This document shows, in pieces, positions 17,003-27,862 of a stretch of DNA of 35,729 nucleotides. This DNA is from an uncultured bacterium (GTDB lineage: Bacteria > Zixibacteria > MSB-5A5 > CAIYYT01): contig CAIVAP010000270.1 in the NCBI GenBank assembly GCA_903903945.1, positions 1-35,729 on the forward strand, written 5' to 3'. The translations under genes and the position numbers were made by a program. The notes under the pieces were generated by a model, which made no database searches, was not told the origin of the DNA, and saw only the letters and a list, made by a program, of their open reading frames with translations. Every line of letters starts with the position of its first letter. The stretch's first letter is position 1.

Positions 17003-17497
17003 CTATATCTGGGCGAGAGTTTTACGTTCTTCGCCCGAGAGTATTTTCGACAGATCGAGATAGATCAGCAATCGATCCTCAAGTTTGGCGACGCCGCGGA
17101 TATAGTCCGAGTCAATCGAACTCACCACTTCCGGTGTAGGTTCAATCGTCGAAGCCGGAATCCGCAAGACCTCACTCACGCTGTCCACCACCATCCCCAT
17201 GATCTGACCGGCGATATCCACCACCACGATCCGCGTGTTCTTGTCCTGCTCGGCCAGTTCCATGTTGAAGCGCTTGCGGATATCGATGATCGGAATCACC
17301 TTGCCGCGCAAGTTAATAATCCCCTCCACAAAGTCCGGCGCCCGTGGTACCCGCGTGATGTCAACCATCCGGTTGATCTCCTGAACCTTCAGGATATCGA
17401 TGCCAAACTCTTCCGTGCCGATGTTGAAGCTCACCAGCTGCAGGATCTCTTCCGATTGCTTCGCCGCCAACCCGGTTATTTTGTTCTTGTCTTCCAT
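17003..17497 (-). CDS. cheW: Chemotaxis coupling protein CheW
   Basis: A 164-aa SH3-like scaffold that links chemoreceptors to the CheA kinase. Typical blocks are LVSFNIGTEEFGIDILKVQEI, a VPRAPDFVEGIINLRGKVIPIIDIRKRF core, and GMVVDSVSEVLRIP. A strong ribosome-binding site (ggaaggagc) precedes the ATG, and the gene follows the upstream chemoreceptor gene by 16 bp. No CheA or other chemotaxis gene is in the window, so the kinase must be encoded elsewhere. Confidence 0.96.
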   Translation of the reverse strand: MEDKNKITGLAAKQSEEILQLVSFNIGTEEFGIDILKVQEINRMVDITRVPRAPDFVEGIINLRGKVIPIIDIRKRFNMELAEQDKNTRIVVVDIAGQIMGMVVDSVSEVLRIPASTIEPTPEVVSSIDSDYIRGVAKLEDRLLIYLDLSKILSGEERKTLAQI

Positions 17498-17513
17498 TTC
17501 GGCTCCTTCCGCC

Positions 17514-19466
17514 TTACGCGTTTACCTTGAAGCGACTCACCATCTTCTGCAGACCTTCCGCCTGACGATTCAACTGCTCTGCCGCTGCCGCCGATTGCTC
17601 CACACCCGTCGCGTTTTCTTTTGTCACTTTGGCGATCCCTTCGACACTGCGCGCAATTTCCTCGGATGCCGCCGACTGCTCTTCCGCCGCCGTCGCAATC
17701 TGCTGAACCATGTCCATCACCTTCTGGGCAAAGCCCGCTATCTGGTTCAGACTCTCCCCCGCTTTATCCGCAAGCTCACGTCCCTGCTGAACCTCATTAA
17801 TCCCTTGCTCCATCCCGGCGACCGCGCCCTTGGTATCATTTTGGATACCTTTGATCATATCGGTGATTTCTTTGGTCGCCTTGCCTGTACGTTCCGCCAG
17901 TTTGCGAACTTCATCTGCCACTACGGCAAAACCACGTCCCTGCTCACCGGCACGCGCCGCTTCAATCGCCGCGTTCAGAGCCAGCAGGTTGGTCTGATCG
18001 GCAATGTCATCGATCACGCCGATGATCTCACCGATCTTGTCGGACGACTTTGCCAACTCCTGGACGGTCTTAGCCGATTCCTGTACGACTTGGGCAATCC
18101 GGTTCATCCCTTCGATTGTTTGGCTAACCACTTGATTGCCCGTACGGGCGGCGTTGGCCGCTTCTTTGGCTTGATTGGCTGCTTCGCCGGCGTTCCGCGA
18201 CGACTCGACAATAGTCGCCGTCATCTCTTCCACGGCACTTGAAACCTGTGCCGTCTGGCCGGTCTGCTCCTGTGAACCACGAGCCATCTGCTCGGAGGTT
18301 GAAGCAATCTCAGTCGCCGCGCTAACCAACTGCGTCGAATTGTCAGTTACCTGACGAATCATCGCGGTCAGATTGGTTGTCATCGTCTTGAAGGCGTTGC
18401 CGAGAACGTCTTTTTCACCCTTGGGAGTAACCTGTACCGTCAGGTCATTTGCTGCGATCCGTTCGGCAGCATTGGCCAGCGATTTCATGTAGTCAATCAA
18501 CTGTCGGAACGAATTGGCCAACACGCCGATCTCATCCTTGGAATCAAAGTGGATCTCGTGCTGAATGTCACCCACCGAAACATCATCAGCAACCTTGGCA
18601 ATCGCCTTGATCGGATTGGCAATAGCCCGCGAGATGAAGAACGCAACGAATGTGCCGATGACAAGAGCGCCAAATACGAAGATCAGCGCCCACGTAACGG
18701 CCGTACTCTTTGCCTGCCGCATGTTCTGCTGCTGAGTTTCACGTATGTCGTCGATGCCTTTTACCAGCGCCGCTGCTATAGGAGTGATCTCCTGTGTCAG
18801 CCCGGCCGCCTGGCTGCGCACCTTGACAACTGTATTGAAGTTATCCTTGAACGCGGTCAGCGCCATTTGCAGCGAATTACTCGATCCGCCGACATCCTGT
18901 ACCAGTTTGGTCACTCTTTCGTTGACCTTGGCGGCATCTTCGTCACTCGACTTCATTAAATATGTCTTTGCTGGAACGCGACAATCCTGCAGGTCCGCCA
19001 AAAAACGGTTCAGCCCGGCATTGCCTCGAACCAGATCGCGAGCCGCAGTTTCCGCCGACTCCATTGCCTCTTGAGCTTTCGCCTGCGCTCTGACATTGTC
19101 CAACTGAGCGCCAAGCACGCGCATGTAATCACCATTCAGCAGGCGGCTGATCTTGTCGACCCCATCCTTTTCCGTCTGCATTTCCATGCGCACCTTCATT
19201 CCGTCCATCAGCTTTGTCATATCGGCAACAACGCTCTTGACGGTCTCCACGTGCTTTTCGTCCTTGGTCAGATAGTAGTCTCGGCGCGCAACGGCCACAT
19301 CCTTGATCCATTTCGCCAGGGTACTGGCATCATCGGAATGCGTAACGCTAGTGCTGTAGTTGTTCAGCCCATTGTAACCGGTGTAGCCCGTCAGCAAGGT
19401 CAGTAGAAGTACTGACCCGAAGCCGATGTAAAGTTTCTGTGCGATTTTCAAGTCTTTCCAACTCAT
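17514..19466 (-). CDS. Methyl-accepting chemotaxis protein with helical periplasmic sensor
   Basis: A 650-aa chemoreceptor. The first helix is about 13-32. A roughly 220-residue all-helical periplasmic region follows, resembling a helical-bundle (HBM/4HB-like) sensor. The second helix is about 255-277. A HAMP domain follows, then a long coiled-coil signalling domain whose tip reads [20 protein letters not shown]...[26 protein letters not shown]. No C-terminal CheR-binding pentapeptide is visible (it ends RFKVNA). A very strong ribosome-binding site (aggaggag) precedes the ATG. It lies between a porin gene and cheW. The ligand is unknown. Confidence 0.93.
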   Translation of the reverse strand: MSWKDLKIAQKLYIGFGSVLLLTLLTGYTGYNGLNNYSTSVTHSDDASTLAKWIKDVAVARRDYYLTKDEKHVETVKSVVADMTKLMDGMKVRMEMQTEKDGVDKISRLLNGDYMRVLGAQLDNVRAQAKAQEAMESAETAARDLVRGNAGLNRFLADLQDCRVPAKTYLMKSSDEDAAKVNERVTKLVQDVGGSSNSLQMALTAFKDNFNTVVKVRSQAAGLTQEITPIAAALVKGIDDIRETQQQNMRQAKSTAVTWALIFVFGALVIGTFVAFFISRAIANPIKAIAKVADDVSVGDIQHEIHFDSKDEIGVLANSFRQLIDYMKSLANAAERIAANDLTVQVTPKGEKDVLGNAFKTMTTNLTAMIRQVTDNSTQLVSAATEIASTSEQMARGSQEQTGQTAQVSSAVEEMTATIVESSRNAGEAANQAKEAANAARTGNQVVSQTIEGMNRIAQVVQESAKTVQELAKSSDKIGEIIGVIDDIADQTNLLALNAAIEAARAGEQGRGFAVVADEVRKLAERTGKATKEITDMIKGIQNDTKGAVAGMEQGINEVQQGRELADKAGESLNQIAGFAQKVMDMVQQIATAAEEQSAASEEIARSVEGIAKVTKENATGVEQSAAAAEQLNRQAEGLQKMVSRFKVNA

Positions 19467-19510
19467 ACTTACTCCTCCTGGCTCTTATCTTGTTTCATTT
19501 AATGCCGTTA

Positions 19511-20749
19511 TTAGAATGCCACCTGCAGAAGTGCCAACCATTCATTGTTGTCGATCGACTTGCTCTCTTCGCCATTGATTTGATAGTTGATTTGCAGCTT
19601 CGTGTATTTCTTGTCTATGTAAAGATTCGTGCCAAATGTGACGCGATCGGTGCGATCCCCTGTCTTATTCATATTCGGATCAAGCAGTTCGTATCGCGCC
19701 AGCATCTGCAACTCGGGAACGAATTTTAGGCCGGTAGAGAACGTATGCGCACCCCAAACATGCCATCCCTGCTTCTCAGTCGATCCGGTCTGGTTGTGAA
19801 TGTACTCTCCCTCAATAATCTCGTTTTTCCAACTCCAGTTTAATGATCCGCCCCAGACATCCAGATTCTGCTTGATTGAATCCGGGTCATTAGTCTTGCC
19901 CGCGATCAGGTTGGGAGCGACAGTGAACATCTTTGCCAGTTTGACCTCTACGCGACCAATGAAATTTTTGTCACTGTTGACATCCGACGTGTTGTAGGGG
20001 GCGCCATTGTAAATACCGCCGGTTACCTTGATCGCATTCCCATTCTTCCATTGATAGTTCAGTGAAGCGTCGGCACCCACGTCGCGCACGGTTCCGAGCG
20101 ACTGCCCCTTGAAGTTGTTCACAAAGAACATTCCCGAAGCCGGCTTCAGGAAGTCGGTCCCGAATGGCGGTTTGTACTGACCAAAGCTGATTGTCCAATA
20201 CTTGTTAGGCATGATAGATGCATAGGCATCGAGCAATGCCGGAGATTTGGCGAAACTTCCCCAGAACGTCACTTTTGCCCACTCATTGATTGAACCCGAT
20301 ACTCCGAGCAATGCATATCGTGTGTCGAAGCTGGAAGTCTTCGGCTCTCCGTCTTTGGTGTAGTATTGCTGATGGAAAACACCCGCAAAGGCAATCTTGC
20401 CGTGACTGCTCGAAACCAGATTTTGCGGACGGCTCTTCTCAACCTCTTTGGCTTCCGTCACCACTCCCTGCAATTGCACAACCACATCTTCGAGATTCGA
20501 AGCCAGTTCATAGACTCCTGAGACGTCGTTGATCGGCCGCGGCGTCGCGGCGGCGACACCCTCCACGTCGGCAAGCTGCTGTGTTGCCGGCTGCTTTGAC
20601 TTCTGCTTGTCAACAATGACCTTCAACGTTGAATCAAGCTTGGCTATGGCTTTCGAGAGTTTGTCATAACTCTGACCGTAGGTCAAAGCTGGAGCCAGCA
20701 ATAGCAGACCTCCAAGGATCACGCTAACCAGAATTTTTGTCTTCTTCAT
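19511..20749 (-). CDS. Outer-membrane porin, phosphate-selective O/P-like
   Basis: A 412-aa protein. A signal peptide ends around YGQS (residue 25). Residues 26-115 are polar and helical, with coiled-coil character. The rest is a beta-barrel rich in alternating aromatic residues, and it ends in the terminal Phe (LLQVAF) used for outer-membrane insertion. FGQYKPPFGTDFL is the recognisable block of O/P-type porins (G-x-x-K-x-P-x-G). A strong Shine-Dalgarno (gggagga) precedes the ATG. The cargo is unknown. It lies between two chemoreceptor genes on the same strand. A ttgaca at 20835-20840 upstream lacks a convincing -10 partner. Confidence 0.83.
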   Translation of the reverse strand: MKKTKILVSVILGGLLLLAPALTYGQSYDKLSKAIAKLDSTLKVIVDKQKSKQPATQQLADVEGVAAATPRPINDVSGVYELASNLEDVVVQLQGVVTEAKEVEKSRPQNLVSSSHGKIAFAGVFHQQYYTKDGEPKTSSFDTRYALLGVSGSINEWAKVTFWGSFAKSPALLDAYASIMPNKYWTISFGQYKPPFGTDFLKPASGMFFVNNFKGQSLGTVRDVGADASLNYQWKNGNAIKVTGGIYNGAPYNTSDVNSDKNFIGRVEVKLAKMFTVAPNLIAGKTNDPDSIKQNLDVWGGSLNWSWKNEIIEGEYIHNQTGSTEKQGWHVWGAHTFSTGLKFVPELQMLARYELLDPNMNKTGDRTDRVTFGTNLYIDKKYTKLQINYQINGEESKSIDNNEWLALLQVAF

Positions 20750-20896
20750 GTCGGGTCCTCCCTTTCATGTTCTTGCCTTGTCGGCGATTGATGTGTAATG
20801 ACTTCATTTGTCTACTCTTTTCTTGGCGGCTGCTTGTCAACGAGGACGGAGAGCGTCTAACCTTCTTCGTGCGTTCGTGACAACCTTCCGGCTTCT

Positions 20897-23014
20897 TTAC
20901 TTGACTCGAAAACGACCCACCATTTGCTGCAAGCCTTCGGCCTGATGGTTCAACTCTTCCGCTGCCGACGCCGATTGCTCCGCGCCAAGAGTCGATTGTT
21001 TCGTCACCTGCGCGATCGCCTCGATACTCTGCGCTATCTCTGCCGCCGCCGCCGATTGTTGCTCTCCGGCCGTCGCCACCTGTTGGATCATCTCCCGTAC
21101 CCTCTGCGCATATCCCAGAATCGCTCCCAAACTCTCCCCCGCCTGCGATGCCATTACCCGACCACTCTCCACCTGCTTGATCCCTTGCTCCATCGACGTC
21201 ACCGCCCCCTTGGTCTCGCTTTGGATTCCACGGATCATGTCGGAGATCTCTTTCGTCGCTTTCGTCGTCCGTTCCGCTAACTTGCGGACTTCATCCGCGA
21301 CCACCGCGAACCCACGTCCTTGCTCACCGGCCCTGGCGGCTTCGATTGCCGCATTCAAAGCCAACAAATTCGTCTGATCCGCGATGTCATCAATCACGCC
21401 GATGATCTCACCGATCTGGTCCGACGACTTCGACAACTGCTCGATCGTCTTTGCCGACTCGTGCACCACCTGCGCGATCTTGTTCATTCCTTCTATCGTT
21501 TGCGCCACCACTTGACGTCCTTGCGTAGCAGCTTCCGCGGCTTCTTTGGCCTGACCGGCCGCTTCGGCTGCATTTCGCGAAGACTCCACGATCGTTGCCG
21601 TCATTTCCTCGATCGCCGTCGAGACCTGCGCCGTTTGCGATGACTGCTTTTGAGCGCCTCTCGCCATTTCTTCCGAAGAGGACGCTATTTCCGTTGCCGC
21701 CGCCACCACCTGACTCGAGTTGTCATTCAATTCTCGCATAACGCCCATCAGATTAGCAGCCATCGTCTTGAACGAATGACCCAGTACGTCTTTCTCTGAT
21801 TTCGGGTCAATCGTGACTGTCAAATCGTTGTTCGCTATCCGCTTGGCGGCATCGGCAACATAGTTGAGATATTCGATCATATCCCGGAAGGCGCTCGCCA
21901 GGACACCGATTTCGTCATTGGTCCTGACATCGATCTGCTTCGAGACATCCCCCAGTGCCACGGCTTCAGCTACTCCTACCAACTGCGCGACCGGCCGTGT
22001 AATTGAACGCGACATGAAGAAAGCGATTGCCAGAGACAACAGCAGGAAACCTGCGCCTAAATAGATTATGGCATTCCTTACCGCCTTAGCGGGAGCATTA
22101 AATTCGTCGAGATAGCTCCCCACACCGATTACCCAATCCCAGTCCTTGAAGTAGGCGTAAGCGACACCCTTTTCTCTCTCCTTGGTATCGCCCAATTCCT
22201 TGTTCATCCACGGATAAGTGATCCAGCCGATCTCGCCTTCACCGAGCGTCGGCCCCTTTGCTATCATTTCCCTTATGAAGTCATATTTGCTTAGATCGGC
22301 GCCTTCTTTGGCCGGGTGGATCTGAAGAACGCCTTTTGAATCGATGGCATAGATGTACCCCGTCTTCCCTATCTTGTGCGACAGCAGGCTCTGCCGCAAG
22401 ACACCCGCACCTTCTTTGACGCCAACAAACAGGATACCGACGACCTGATTGTGGCTGTCGCGAATCGGCTCGTAGGCGGTTGTATACCATGCATTGACCA
22501 CCCAGGCACGTCCCTTATAGCTTGATTCTCTACCGATGACGGCATCATAGACCGGTTGTGACGCATAAGTATTGATCGCTCGATTGCCCTTTTCGTCAAC
22601 CACCGTAGTCGAGATTCTCTTCGCCTGACTCCCTTCCTTGAGGAAGATCGTGCACTGTGAGCCGGTTGCCTTGGAGACTTGATCAACGAATTCGTAGTTG
22701 TTATTCACGATGTTGTTGCGACCGCTCGGATCGAGAACCATCTGCCCATCGCGAAAGTCCACTCGACCATTGCTGTAGCGCTCGAACTGTAGCGCTGCGT
22801 ACTTGATATCCGACTCCGTCTTCTGCTGCGCTTGAATCGCCGCAACTTGACAGAGATCCTTGGACATCGCTGCCATTTTGACCAACTCATCTTTGGCCAG
22901 TTCGTCCAACATCGACTTTGACTTGACTACACTTACCAGACCAATGCCAACAACGGAGAGCAGAAGCGCCGCTCCAGTCATCAGCATGATTTTCTTGGTT
23001 AGATTGAGTTTCAT
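20897..23014 (-). CDS. Methyl-accepting chemotaxis protein with Cache sensor
   Basis: A 705-aa chemoreceptor. The first helix is about 8-30. A large periplasmic Cache_3-Cache_2-type sensor (residues 35-310) has the PAS-like signature [19 protein letters not shown] and then [18 protein letters not shown]. The second helix is about 317-335. A HAMP and a signalling hairpin follow, with a tip essentially identical to that of the receptor at 17514. It probably senses small organic molecules, as Cache receptors often do. A good ribosome-binding site (gaggaga) precedes the ATG. No CheR pentapeptide is at the C terminus (RFRVK). Confidence 0.94.
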   Translation of the reverse strand: MKLNLTKKIMLMTGAALLLSVVGIGLVSVVKSKSMLDELAKDELVKMAAMSKDLCQVAAIQAQQKTESDIKYAALQFERYSNGRVDFRDGQMVLDPSGRNNIVNNNYEFVDQVSKATGSQCTIFLKEGSQAKRISTTVVDEKGNRAINTYASQPVYDAVIGRESSYKGRAWVVNAWYTTAYEPIRDSHNQVVGILFVGVKEGAGVLRQSLLSHKIGKTGYIYAIDSKGVLQIHPAKEGADLSKYDFIREMIAKGPTLGEGEIGWITYPWMNKELGDTKEREKGVAYAYFKDWDWVIGVGSYLDEFNAPAKAVRNAIIYLGAGFLLLSLAIAFFMSRSITRPVAQLVGVAEAVALGDVSKQIDVRTNDEIGVLASAFRDMIEYLNYVADAAKRIANNDLTVTIDPKSEKDVLGHSFKTMAANLMGVMRELNDNSSQVVAAATEIASSSEEMARGAQKQSSQTAQVSTAIEEMTATIVESSRNAAEAAGQAKEAAEAATQGRQVVAQTIEGMNKIAQVVHESAKTIEQLSKSSDQIGEIIGVIDDIADQTNLLALNAAIEAARAGEQGRGFAVVADEVRKLAERTTKATKEISDMIRGIQSETKGAVTSMEQGIKQVESGRVMASQAGESLGAILGYAQRVREMIQQVATAGEQQSAAAAEIAQSIEAIAQVTKQSTLGAEQSASAAEELNHQAEGLQQMVGRFRVK

Positions 23015-23066
23015 GATGCCTTTCTCCTCGCTGTGATTGTTGGGGCCATGTATTTCGACAAACGTC

Positions 23067-24539
23067 TCAGAAGCGGTAAGTCATCTCCAACGCCAACGAC
23101 AGGCGGTTGTTCTTGTGAACCTCAGTGCTGATCGGCGCTGGCACAGGTCCGAACCGCTTGATAGCTCTCTGCCCACTGGAAATCGTGTAAAAGACCTCGT
23201 GGTTGGAGACTTCGTATTTCATCTCGACCAGTCCTTCGAGACCATCCACAATTTTCAGTCTCGGCGCAACCGTGAAGGCCTTCAGGTCCTGCGCGTATCC
23301 GGTAGGATACCCTTTGTAGTCCTTCATATAGTCAAAACGGGTTGTCAGATTGACGTTGCTGCTCAAATCGATATTGCTCATAAGCAGAAAGCCAAACCAT
23401 TTGGCGTCGTTGCCATCGGCGAGAACCTTCGACTCAATTCCGTAGTTCGCCTCGCCGCCGATGAGATATGAGGGGGTGACGTGATACGTAAGATCGAGAT
23501 CAAACACACTCCGGCGACTATCGGTGCGATCAAGCTGCTCCGGCCCCGTTATGGCCGAGAGTCCGAAATTTAGGTCGGCAATCGGCGTAAATCCCCAGCG
23601 CGTGCCCCAGGTCTTGCCGGAATTGTTGTCGGAGTTTACATCCCAGCCGTTGACCACATACACAATGGCATCAACCGCAGGCGAAAACTGTGTGTACATG
23701 CTCGCACCGGTGAGGTTACAGGGTACCGCATAGGTTGAAATGGCGGCATAGGAATGCTGGTAACGACCCGGCGCGTCGCACGATTCAAATCCCAATGGCG
23801 CATTAAACTTGCCGAAACTAAATGTCCATTTCTGGGTGGAGCCGAGATTGTAAGACAAATATCCTTGCTCCAGATCCATATTAAACTCGCCGCTGCCGTC
23901 GTTGACATACTCGATGTCGGCGCGCACCGTTGCCTTATCGGAGAAGCTGTGTTCAACATCTAACTCCGTCTCGTCTAAGCCGAAAGTACTGCGATCACTA
24001 TTTCGGTCATCGATGGCGCTGGCATTTAAAAAACCAGACAACTTGATACCGGATAACGCGCTCCGATCGGAGACGTTATCGGTCTTGACCAGCTCCGTTT
24101 CCGGCGGAGTCAAACTGGAATTCACATAGGACTCCAGATGGGCATTGAGAGCGGTCAGACCTTCGGTCAATTCGGCAATCTCACTGCTGGTTGACGTGGT
24201 GGCGGTTACGCCTTCAGGATCGGCTGAGGCCAGTTGCTGCCGTGCAACAGAAAGCTTGCTCACCTCGGCTCGCAATGAATCAAGGTCGCGCTTAAATTGC
24301 GCGAACACAGCATTGCTGTCCGCGGATACACCGGCGACTGTTTGCCCGGTGAGTTCCTTGCGGAGTTTGGCGATATCTGCCGCGCGCGCACTTGCCTCCT
24401 TTTCGACCAACGCCTTCAAGTTGGCTTCCACTCGATCAACGGCGCCCAGCAGTTGCTGGAAATCCTGTGCGATCACCGTGCCTGTCAGTGTCAAGCTCAG
24501 CAGGACAACAATGACGATGTTAGCCAAGTACCTTTTCAT
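23067..24539 (-). CDS. Outer-membrane beta-barrel porin (BBP2/OmpL-like)
   Basis: A 490-aa porin. I set the start at ATG 24539, which follows a strong aggaggg site and begins a clear signal peptide ([18 protein letters not shown]...VIAQ). The open frame runs to 24653, but that extension has no such features. Residues 25-145 are predicted coiled-coil. The barrel follows with [34 protein letters not shown] and [16 protein letters not shown], blocks I associate with the BBP2/OmpL-like porin family. It ends in YRF with terminal Phe. It precedes the Cache chemoreceptor by about 50 bp. Confidence 0.8.
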   Translation of the reverse strand: MKRYLANIVIVVLLSLTLTGTVIAQDFQQLLGAVDRVEANLKALVEKEASARAADIAKLRKELTGQTVAGVSADSNAVFAQFKRDLDSLRAEVSKLSVARQQLASADPEGVTATTSTSSEIAELTEGLTALNAHLESYVNSSLTPPETELVKTDNVSDRSALSGIKLSGFLNASAIDDRNSDRSTFGLDETELDVEHSFSDKATVRADIEYVNDGSGEFNMDLEQGYLSYNLGSTQKWTFSFGKFNAPLGFESCDAPGRYQHSYAAISTYAVPCNLTGASMYTQFSPAVDAIVYVVNGWDVNSDNNSGKTWGTRWGFTPIADLNFGLSAITGPEQLDRTDSRRSVFDLDLTYHVTPSYLIGGEANYGIESKVLADGNDAKWFGFLLMSNIDLSSNVNLTTRFDYMKDYKGYPTGYAQDLKAFTVAPRLKIVDGLEGLVEMKYEVSNHEVFYTISSGQRAIKRFGPVPAPISTEVHKNNRLSLALEMTYRF

Positions 24540-24938
24540 GCGATTCCCTCCTATTATTACAAGATTGATATTCCATTCTTGGTTTTCGGTCGATTTGCCC
24601 CCCTCTTTATTGACTAAGATCAGGTTGCGCGCAGTTGTACAAAGAATGACCACCTGCGAAGTTCCCTTTGGAACGAAATTTGATTTTCCGCCACTACTAC
24701 TGTCTCGAAATGAAAAATCGCGGCCATTTTAGGGGAGTCGTGCCCCAACGTAACATGATCCTATCACGTAGCCGTCTGGGTGCGTAATTATAGACGTAAT
24801 GCCGTCATGATGTCATCGCAATGGTAACGCGGGAAAGCGTGAAGAAATTATGAACAGAAACGGCGACACGTATGTTGACCAGCACCCGTCCGAGGGTGAC
24901 GAAATGAATTCGGGACTGACCATCTCAAGGAGGATGAT
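24540..24938. other. Divergent intergenic region between BBP2-like porin and fabL
   Basis: These 399 bp separate two divergent genes, so both promoters should lie here. I see the porin Shine-Dalgarno at the left end and an aaggagg at 24927-24933 for fabL. The centre is A/T-richer than the genes, but I find no -35/-10 pair, operator or hairpin convincing enough to name, and no credible small gene. Confidence 0.5.
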
Positions 24939-25688
24939 TTGCAGGATTTGAAAGGCAAGGTTGCGCTGGTAACCGGCGGTACCAAAGGAATCGGCAAAGC
25001 GGTAGCTCTACGTCTGGCCAAGGCGGGCGCGGACGTTGCCGTCAACTATTTCCGCAGTCGTGATGCCGCCGAACGGACCGTTGCTGAGTTGCAGGCGCTT
25101 GGCTCGAATGCCATTGCGATTCGCTCCAATGTCGGCAAACACGAACTGCTCCATAAAATCTTCGATGAGATGCGCGCCAAATACGGCAGACTTGACATCC
25201 TCATCTCCAACGCCGCGCTCGGGATATATACCGAGGCGATGAAGATTGATGACAAGGCTTGGGACTTGTCGATGCATACCAACGCGCAGGCCTTTTTGCT
25301 CTGCGTGCAACACGCTCAAGACATGATGCCCGAAGGTTCGCGCATCGTGTCGTTGTCGTCGCTGGGATCGCAACGCTATATTGACGGTTACGCGGCGATC
25401 GGCGTCTCCAAGGCCGCCATCGAAACCTTGACCAAGTACCTCGCTTTTGAACTTGCACCGCGTCGAATCAATGTCAATTGCGTTTCCGGCGGGTTTATCG
25501 ATACCGACGCTCTCAAAGTATTCCCGTCGTATGATGAAATGTTTAAGGAAGTCGTAAAGCGCACGCCGTTCGGAAGAGTAGGTACACCGGATGAAGTTGC
25601 CGGTGTTGTATTCTTTCTCTGTACCGACGACTCCCGCTGGATCACCGGCCAGACTATCATCGTGGATGGCGGTTACTCGCTGGCATGA
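24939..25688 (+). CDS. fabL: Enoyl-[acyl-carrier-protein] reductase III (FabL-type SDR)
   Basis: A 249-aa NADPH-type short-chain dehydrogenase. The cofactor motif is [29 protein letters not shown] gives a Tyr-x6-Lys catalytic pair, the spacing of enoyl-ACP reductases rather than the Tyr-x3-Lys of Fab[16 protein letters not shown] and [12 protein letters not shown] match the Bacillus FabL pattern I recall. It would complete the last reduction of each fatty-acid elongation cycle in the cytoplasm. The start is a TTG five bases after aaggagg; the nearby ATG at 24934 is out of frame and stops at once. Confidence 0.9.
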   Translation: MQDLKGKVALVTGGTKGIGKAVALRLAKAGADVAVNYFRSRDAAERTVAELQALGSNAIAIRSNVGKHELLHKIFDEMRAKYGRLDILISNAALGIYTEAMKIDDKAWDLSMHTNAQAFLLCVQHAQDMMPEGSRIVSLSSLGSQRYIDGYAAIGVSKAAIETLTKYLAFELAPRRINVNCVSGGFIDTDALKVFPSYDEMFKEVVKRTPFGRVGTPDEVAGVVFFLCTDDSRWITGQTIIVDGGYSLA

Positions 25689-25867
25689 GCTAACCACGTT
25701 GGCGCATCCATTTCCCGCGTACCGTCGGTAGGATTGGCATTCCTGCCTGTCCGCAATCTTCCTCAACCTCCCGCTGCTGGGTGGATTTTATTCAGGCGTC
25801 GTCAGGAATCCCGGGGTTGTCCCATAAGTTGCGTTTTGGGTATAGAAGCCAAGTACGGCGTACAATG

Positions 25868-25950
25868 TGTAGGGGTCGCCCTTGCGGCGACCCGCATGAA
25901 CATTGGGTGGAATGAAGAGTCAGCGGGCGACCGCAATGGTCGCCCCTACA
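25868..25950. repeat. Paired REP hairpins (family B, head to head)
   Basis: An 83-bp near-palindrome beginning tgtagggg and ending cccctaca. Each arm is itself a hairpin: gggtcgcc-cttgc-ggcgaccc (25873-25893) and gggcgacc-gcaat-ggtcgccc (25925-25945). The GTAG foot at both ends is like RAYT-recognised REPs, and the pair resembles a BIME. A related hairpin is at 27863-27886. The rest of the gene-free stretch 25689-26102 shows only a partial echo of the MITE end (gtttcaacagttcccg near 26044). Confidence 0.78.
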
Positions 25951-26102
25951 AGAAATCCTTCGTCTATCCGCCAAGATCATGCTTGTGGAACAACCTCTTC
26001 CTGCCTGTCCACCGTCTTTCTCATTCTTCCTGTGCTGAAAGGATGTTTCAACAGTTCCCGTGCGGATAACCGTATCATCACCAGGGGTGGCTACGAGGTA
26101 CT

Positions 26103-27155
26103 ATGCCTAGAATCACTTCCGTCGGCAAGGCGCTGCCGCCTCATAAACTGACGCAACTAAATATCAAGGATTTTGTCAGGACTCATTTCAGCAACTCGCA
26201 GCTCCCGATTGATAGACTGCTGGAAGTTTTCGAAAACGCACAAATCAATGAGCGCTATTTCTCGGTGCCGATCGATTGGTACCGCGAAGAACACAGCTTC
26301 GTTGATAAGAATGAGCAATACATCCTCTCCTGTGATCGGCTGGGTGTCGCTGCTGCAAATGACTGTCTGCAAGCTGTCGCAATCTCGCCTCAAGAGATCG
26401 ACTACATCATTTTTGTTTCATCTACCGGCATAGCGACACCATCGATCGACGCCCGATTAATCAACTTGCTACGGATGCGTCCCGACATTCGACGCACACC
26501 GATCTGGGGACTCGGCTGTGCCGGAGGCGCGTCAGGACTATCTCATGCCTATCATTATCTGCTGGCGCATCCACGGCATCGCGTCCTTATTGTGACTGTC
26601 GAACTATGTGGCCTAACCTTTCAGCAGAACGATTTTTCCAAGAGCAATCTCGTCGCCACGGCGCTTTTTGGCGAAGGCGCCGCCGCCGTCTTGATGACCG
26701 GCGACGAAATCGATTTGGACGGCGTGGAGGTGCTCGACACTCGCTCTACTTTCTGGCCTGAGTCGCTTGACGTCATGGGCTGGAACATGATGAACACCGG
26801 CTTGCAGGTTGTGTTCAGCCAGAGCATCCCGCAGATTGTGAAAGCTCGTGCGCGTGTAAACTTCGAGGGGTTTCTTGGCAGCCATGGCTTGGTCCTTAAC
26901 GACGTCGCCTATTTTATCTTACACCCGGGCGGCGCCAAGGTGATTGAGGCATACGAAGACGCACTCGCTCTCGGCAACGGCAAACTTGATATCTGTCGGC
27001 AATCGCTGCGAGATTTCGGCAACATGTCGGCGGTTTCCGTGCTGTTTGTCCTGGCCGAACACCTTAACCACTTCCCTTTGAATTCGGGCAAGTATGGTCT
27101 CATTTCCGCGCTTGGCCCGGGATTCTGCGCCGAAAATCTGCTCGTGCGTTTCTAA
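26103..27155 (+). CDS. Type III polyketide synthase (chalcone/stilbene synthase-like)
   Basis: A 350-aa homodimeric ketosynthase. The catalytic triad is visible: Cys139 in GLGCAGGASGL, His274 in ILHPGGAKVI and Asn307 in GNMSAVSVLFVL. GPGFCAEN near the end is the usual G-P-G loop. These enzymes condense acyl-CoA starters with malonyl-CoA to give pyrones, resorcinols or phloroglucinols. Here no methyltransferase, oxidase or prenyltransferase partner follows; FabL upstream and FKBP genes downstream are the neighbours. The ATG at 26103 follows a gagg at five-base spacing. The product is unknown. Confidence 0.93.
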   Translation: MPRITSVGKALPPHKLTQLNIKDFVRTHFSNSQLPIDRLLEVFENAQINERYFSVPIDWYREEHSFVDKNEQYILSCDRLGVAAANDCLQAVAISPQEIDYIIFVSSTGIATPSIDARLINLLRMRPDIRRTPIWGLGCAGGASGLSHAYHYLLAHPRHRVLIVTVELCGLTFQQNDFSKSNLVATALFGEGAAAVLMTGDEIDLDGVEVLDTRSTFWPESLDVMGWNMMNTGLQVVFSQSIPQIVKARARVNFEGFLGSHGLVLNDVAYFILHPGGAKVIEAYEDALALGNGKLDICRQSLRDFGNMSAVSVLFVLAEHLNHFPLNSGKYGLISALGPGFCAENLLVRF

Positions 27156-27285
27156 AAGTTGGGTTGCATTCTCCTCCCATTTGTATAACATTCCGTCGCC
27201 TGTTGACGGTGGGTACGATGCCGCCACGAGCGAAGTACTATAGATGAGAAAACGAGCAGAAACTTCAGACCAATAAGGAGAACCG

Positions 27286-27846
27286 ATGAAGAGGCTTATC
27301 AGCATCATGGTTGTTGCGTCGCTGTTGACGTTTGCATTTGTCGCCGTCGCGCTGGGCGAGTCAACGACCGATTCCACTAAGAAGGTGACGACCGTCAAAG
27401 CGGTTGAACCAGCCAAGGAAACCAAGGCTGACGTCACCAAAAAAGACACGACCAAAGCAGCCACAGCAGCAGGGAAGGCGAATGTAGGGAAAATGGAAAA
27501 ACAAGACACAATCACGACCGCCAGTGGTCTCAAATACATTGATATCAAAGTTGGCAACGGCGCCGTACCCAAAACCGGACAGACGGTCGACGTCCATTAC
27601 ACCGGCTGGCTCACCGATGGCAAGAAGTTTGACAGTTCCAAGGACAAAGGCGTGCCGATCAGCTTCCCTCTTGGGCAGGGCAGAGTGATCAAGGGTTGGG
27701 ACGAAGGTCTCTCAACGATGAAAGTCGGCGGCGTCCGCAAGCTGATCATCCCACCGGCACTCGCTTACGGCGCACCCGGTAGACCCCCCGTTATCCCTCC
27801 GAATGCCACGCTGGTGTTTGAAGTAGAATTGATGGGCGCGAAGTAA
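27286..27846 (+). CDS. Secreted FKBP-type peptidyl-prolyl isomerase
   Basis: A 186-aa protein. Residues 1-24 are a signal peptide ([21 protein letters not shown]). Residues 25-75 are a Lys/Thr/Ala-rich, low-complexity linker. About 80-186 is a full FKBP domain: [27 protein letters not shown] with the conserved active-site Trp, [15 protein letters not shown], and [10 protein letters not shown]. It would assist folding in the periplasm. The ribosome-binding site aaggag is well placed. A hairpin terminator (27863) follows, so it is probably monocistronic. The next gene is its paralog. Confidence 0.94.
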   Translation: MKRLISIMVVASLLTFAFVAVALGESTTDSTKKVTTVKAVEPAKETKADVTKKDTTKAATAAGKANVGKMEKQDTITTASGLKYIDIKVGNGAVPKTGQTVDVHYTGWLTDGKKFDSSKDKGVPISFPLGQGRVIKGWDEGLSTMKVGGVRKLIIPPALAYGAPGRPPVIPPNATLVFEVELMGAK

Positions 27847-27862
27847 ACACGCCGCATATCGC

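Noticed and set aside
17400-18242. Long plus-strand reading frame (280 codons) opposite cheW and the chemoreceptor
   Set aside because: It is antisense to two well-supported genes, has no ribosome-binding site or family features, and reflects codon bias of the real genes.
20835-20840. ttgaca-type -35 upstream of the O/P-like porin
   Set aside because: No -10 box at 16-18 bp. It could not be supported as a promoter.
24540-24653. Upstream start for the BBP2-like porin
   Set aside because: The extension would hide the signal peptide. ATG 24539 follows aggaggg at a normal distance.
24145-24732. Plus-strand reading frame of 195 codons opposite the BBP2-like porin
   Set aside because: It is Ser/Thr/Leu-rich antisense translation of the coiled-coil region, with no supporting signals.
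26042-26062. Sequence gtttcaacagttcccg resembling the right end of the MITE-like element
   Set aside because: It is short and single, with no partner terminal repeat nearby. It is at most a relic.
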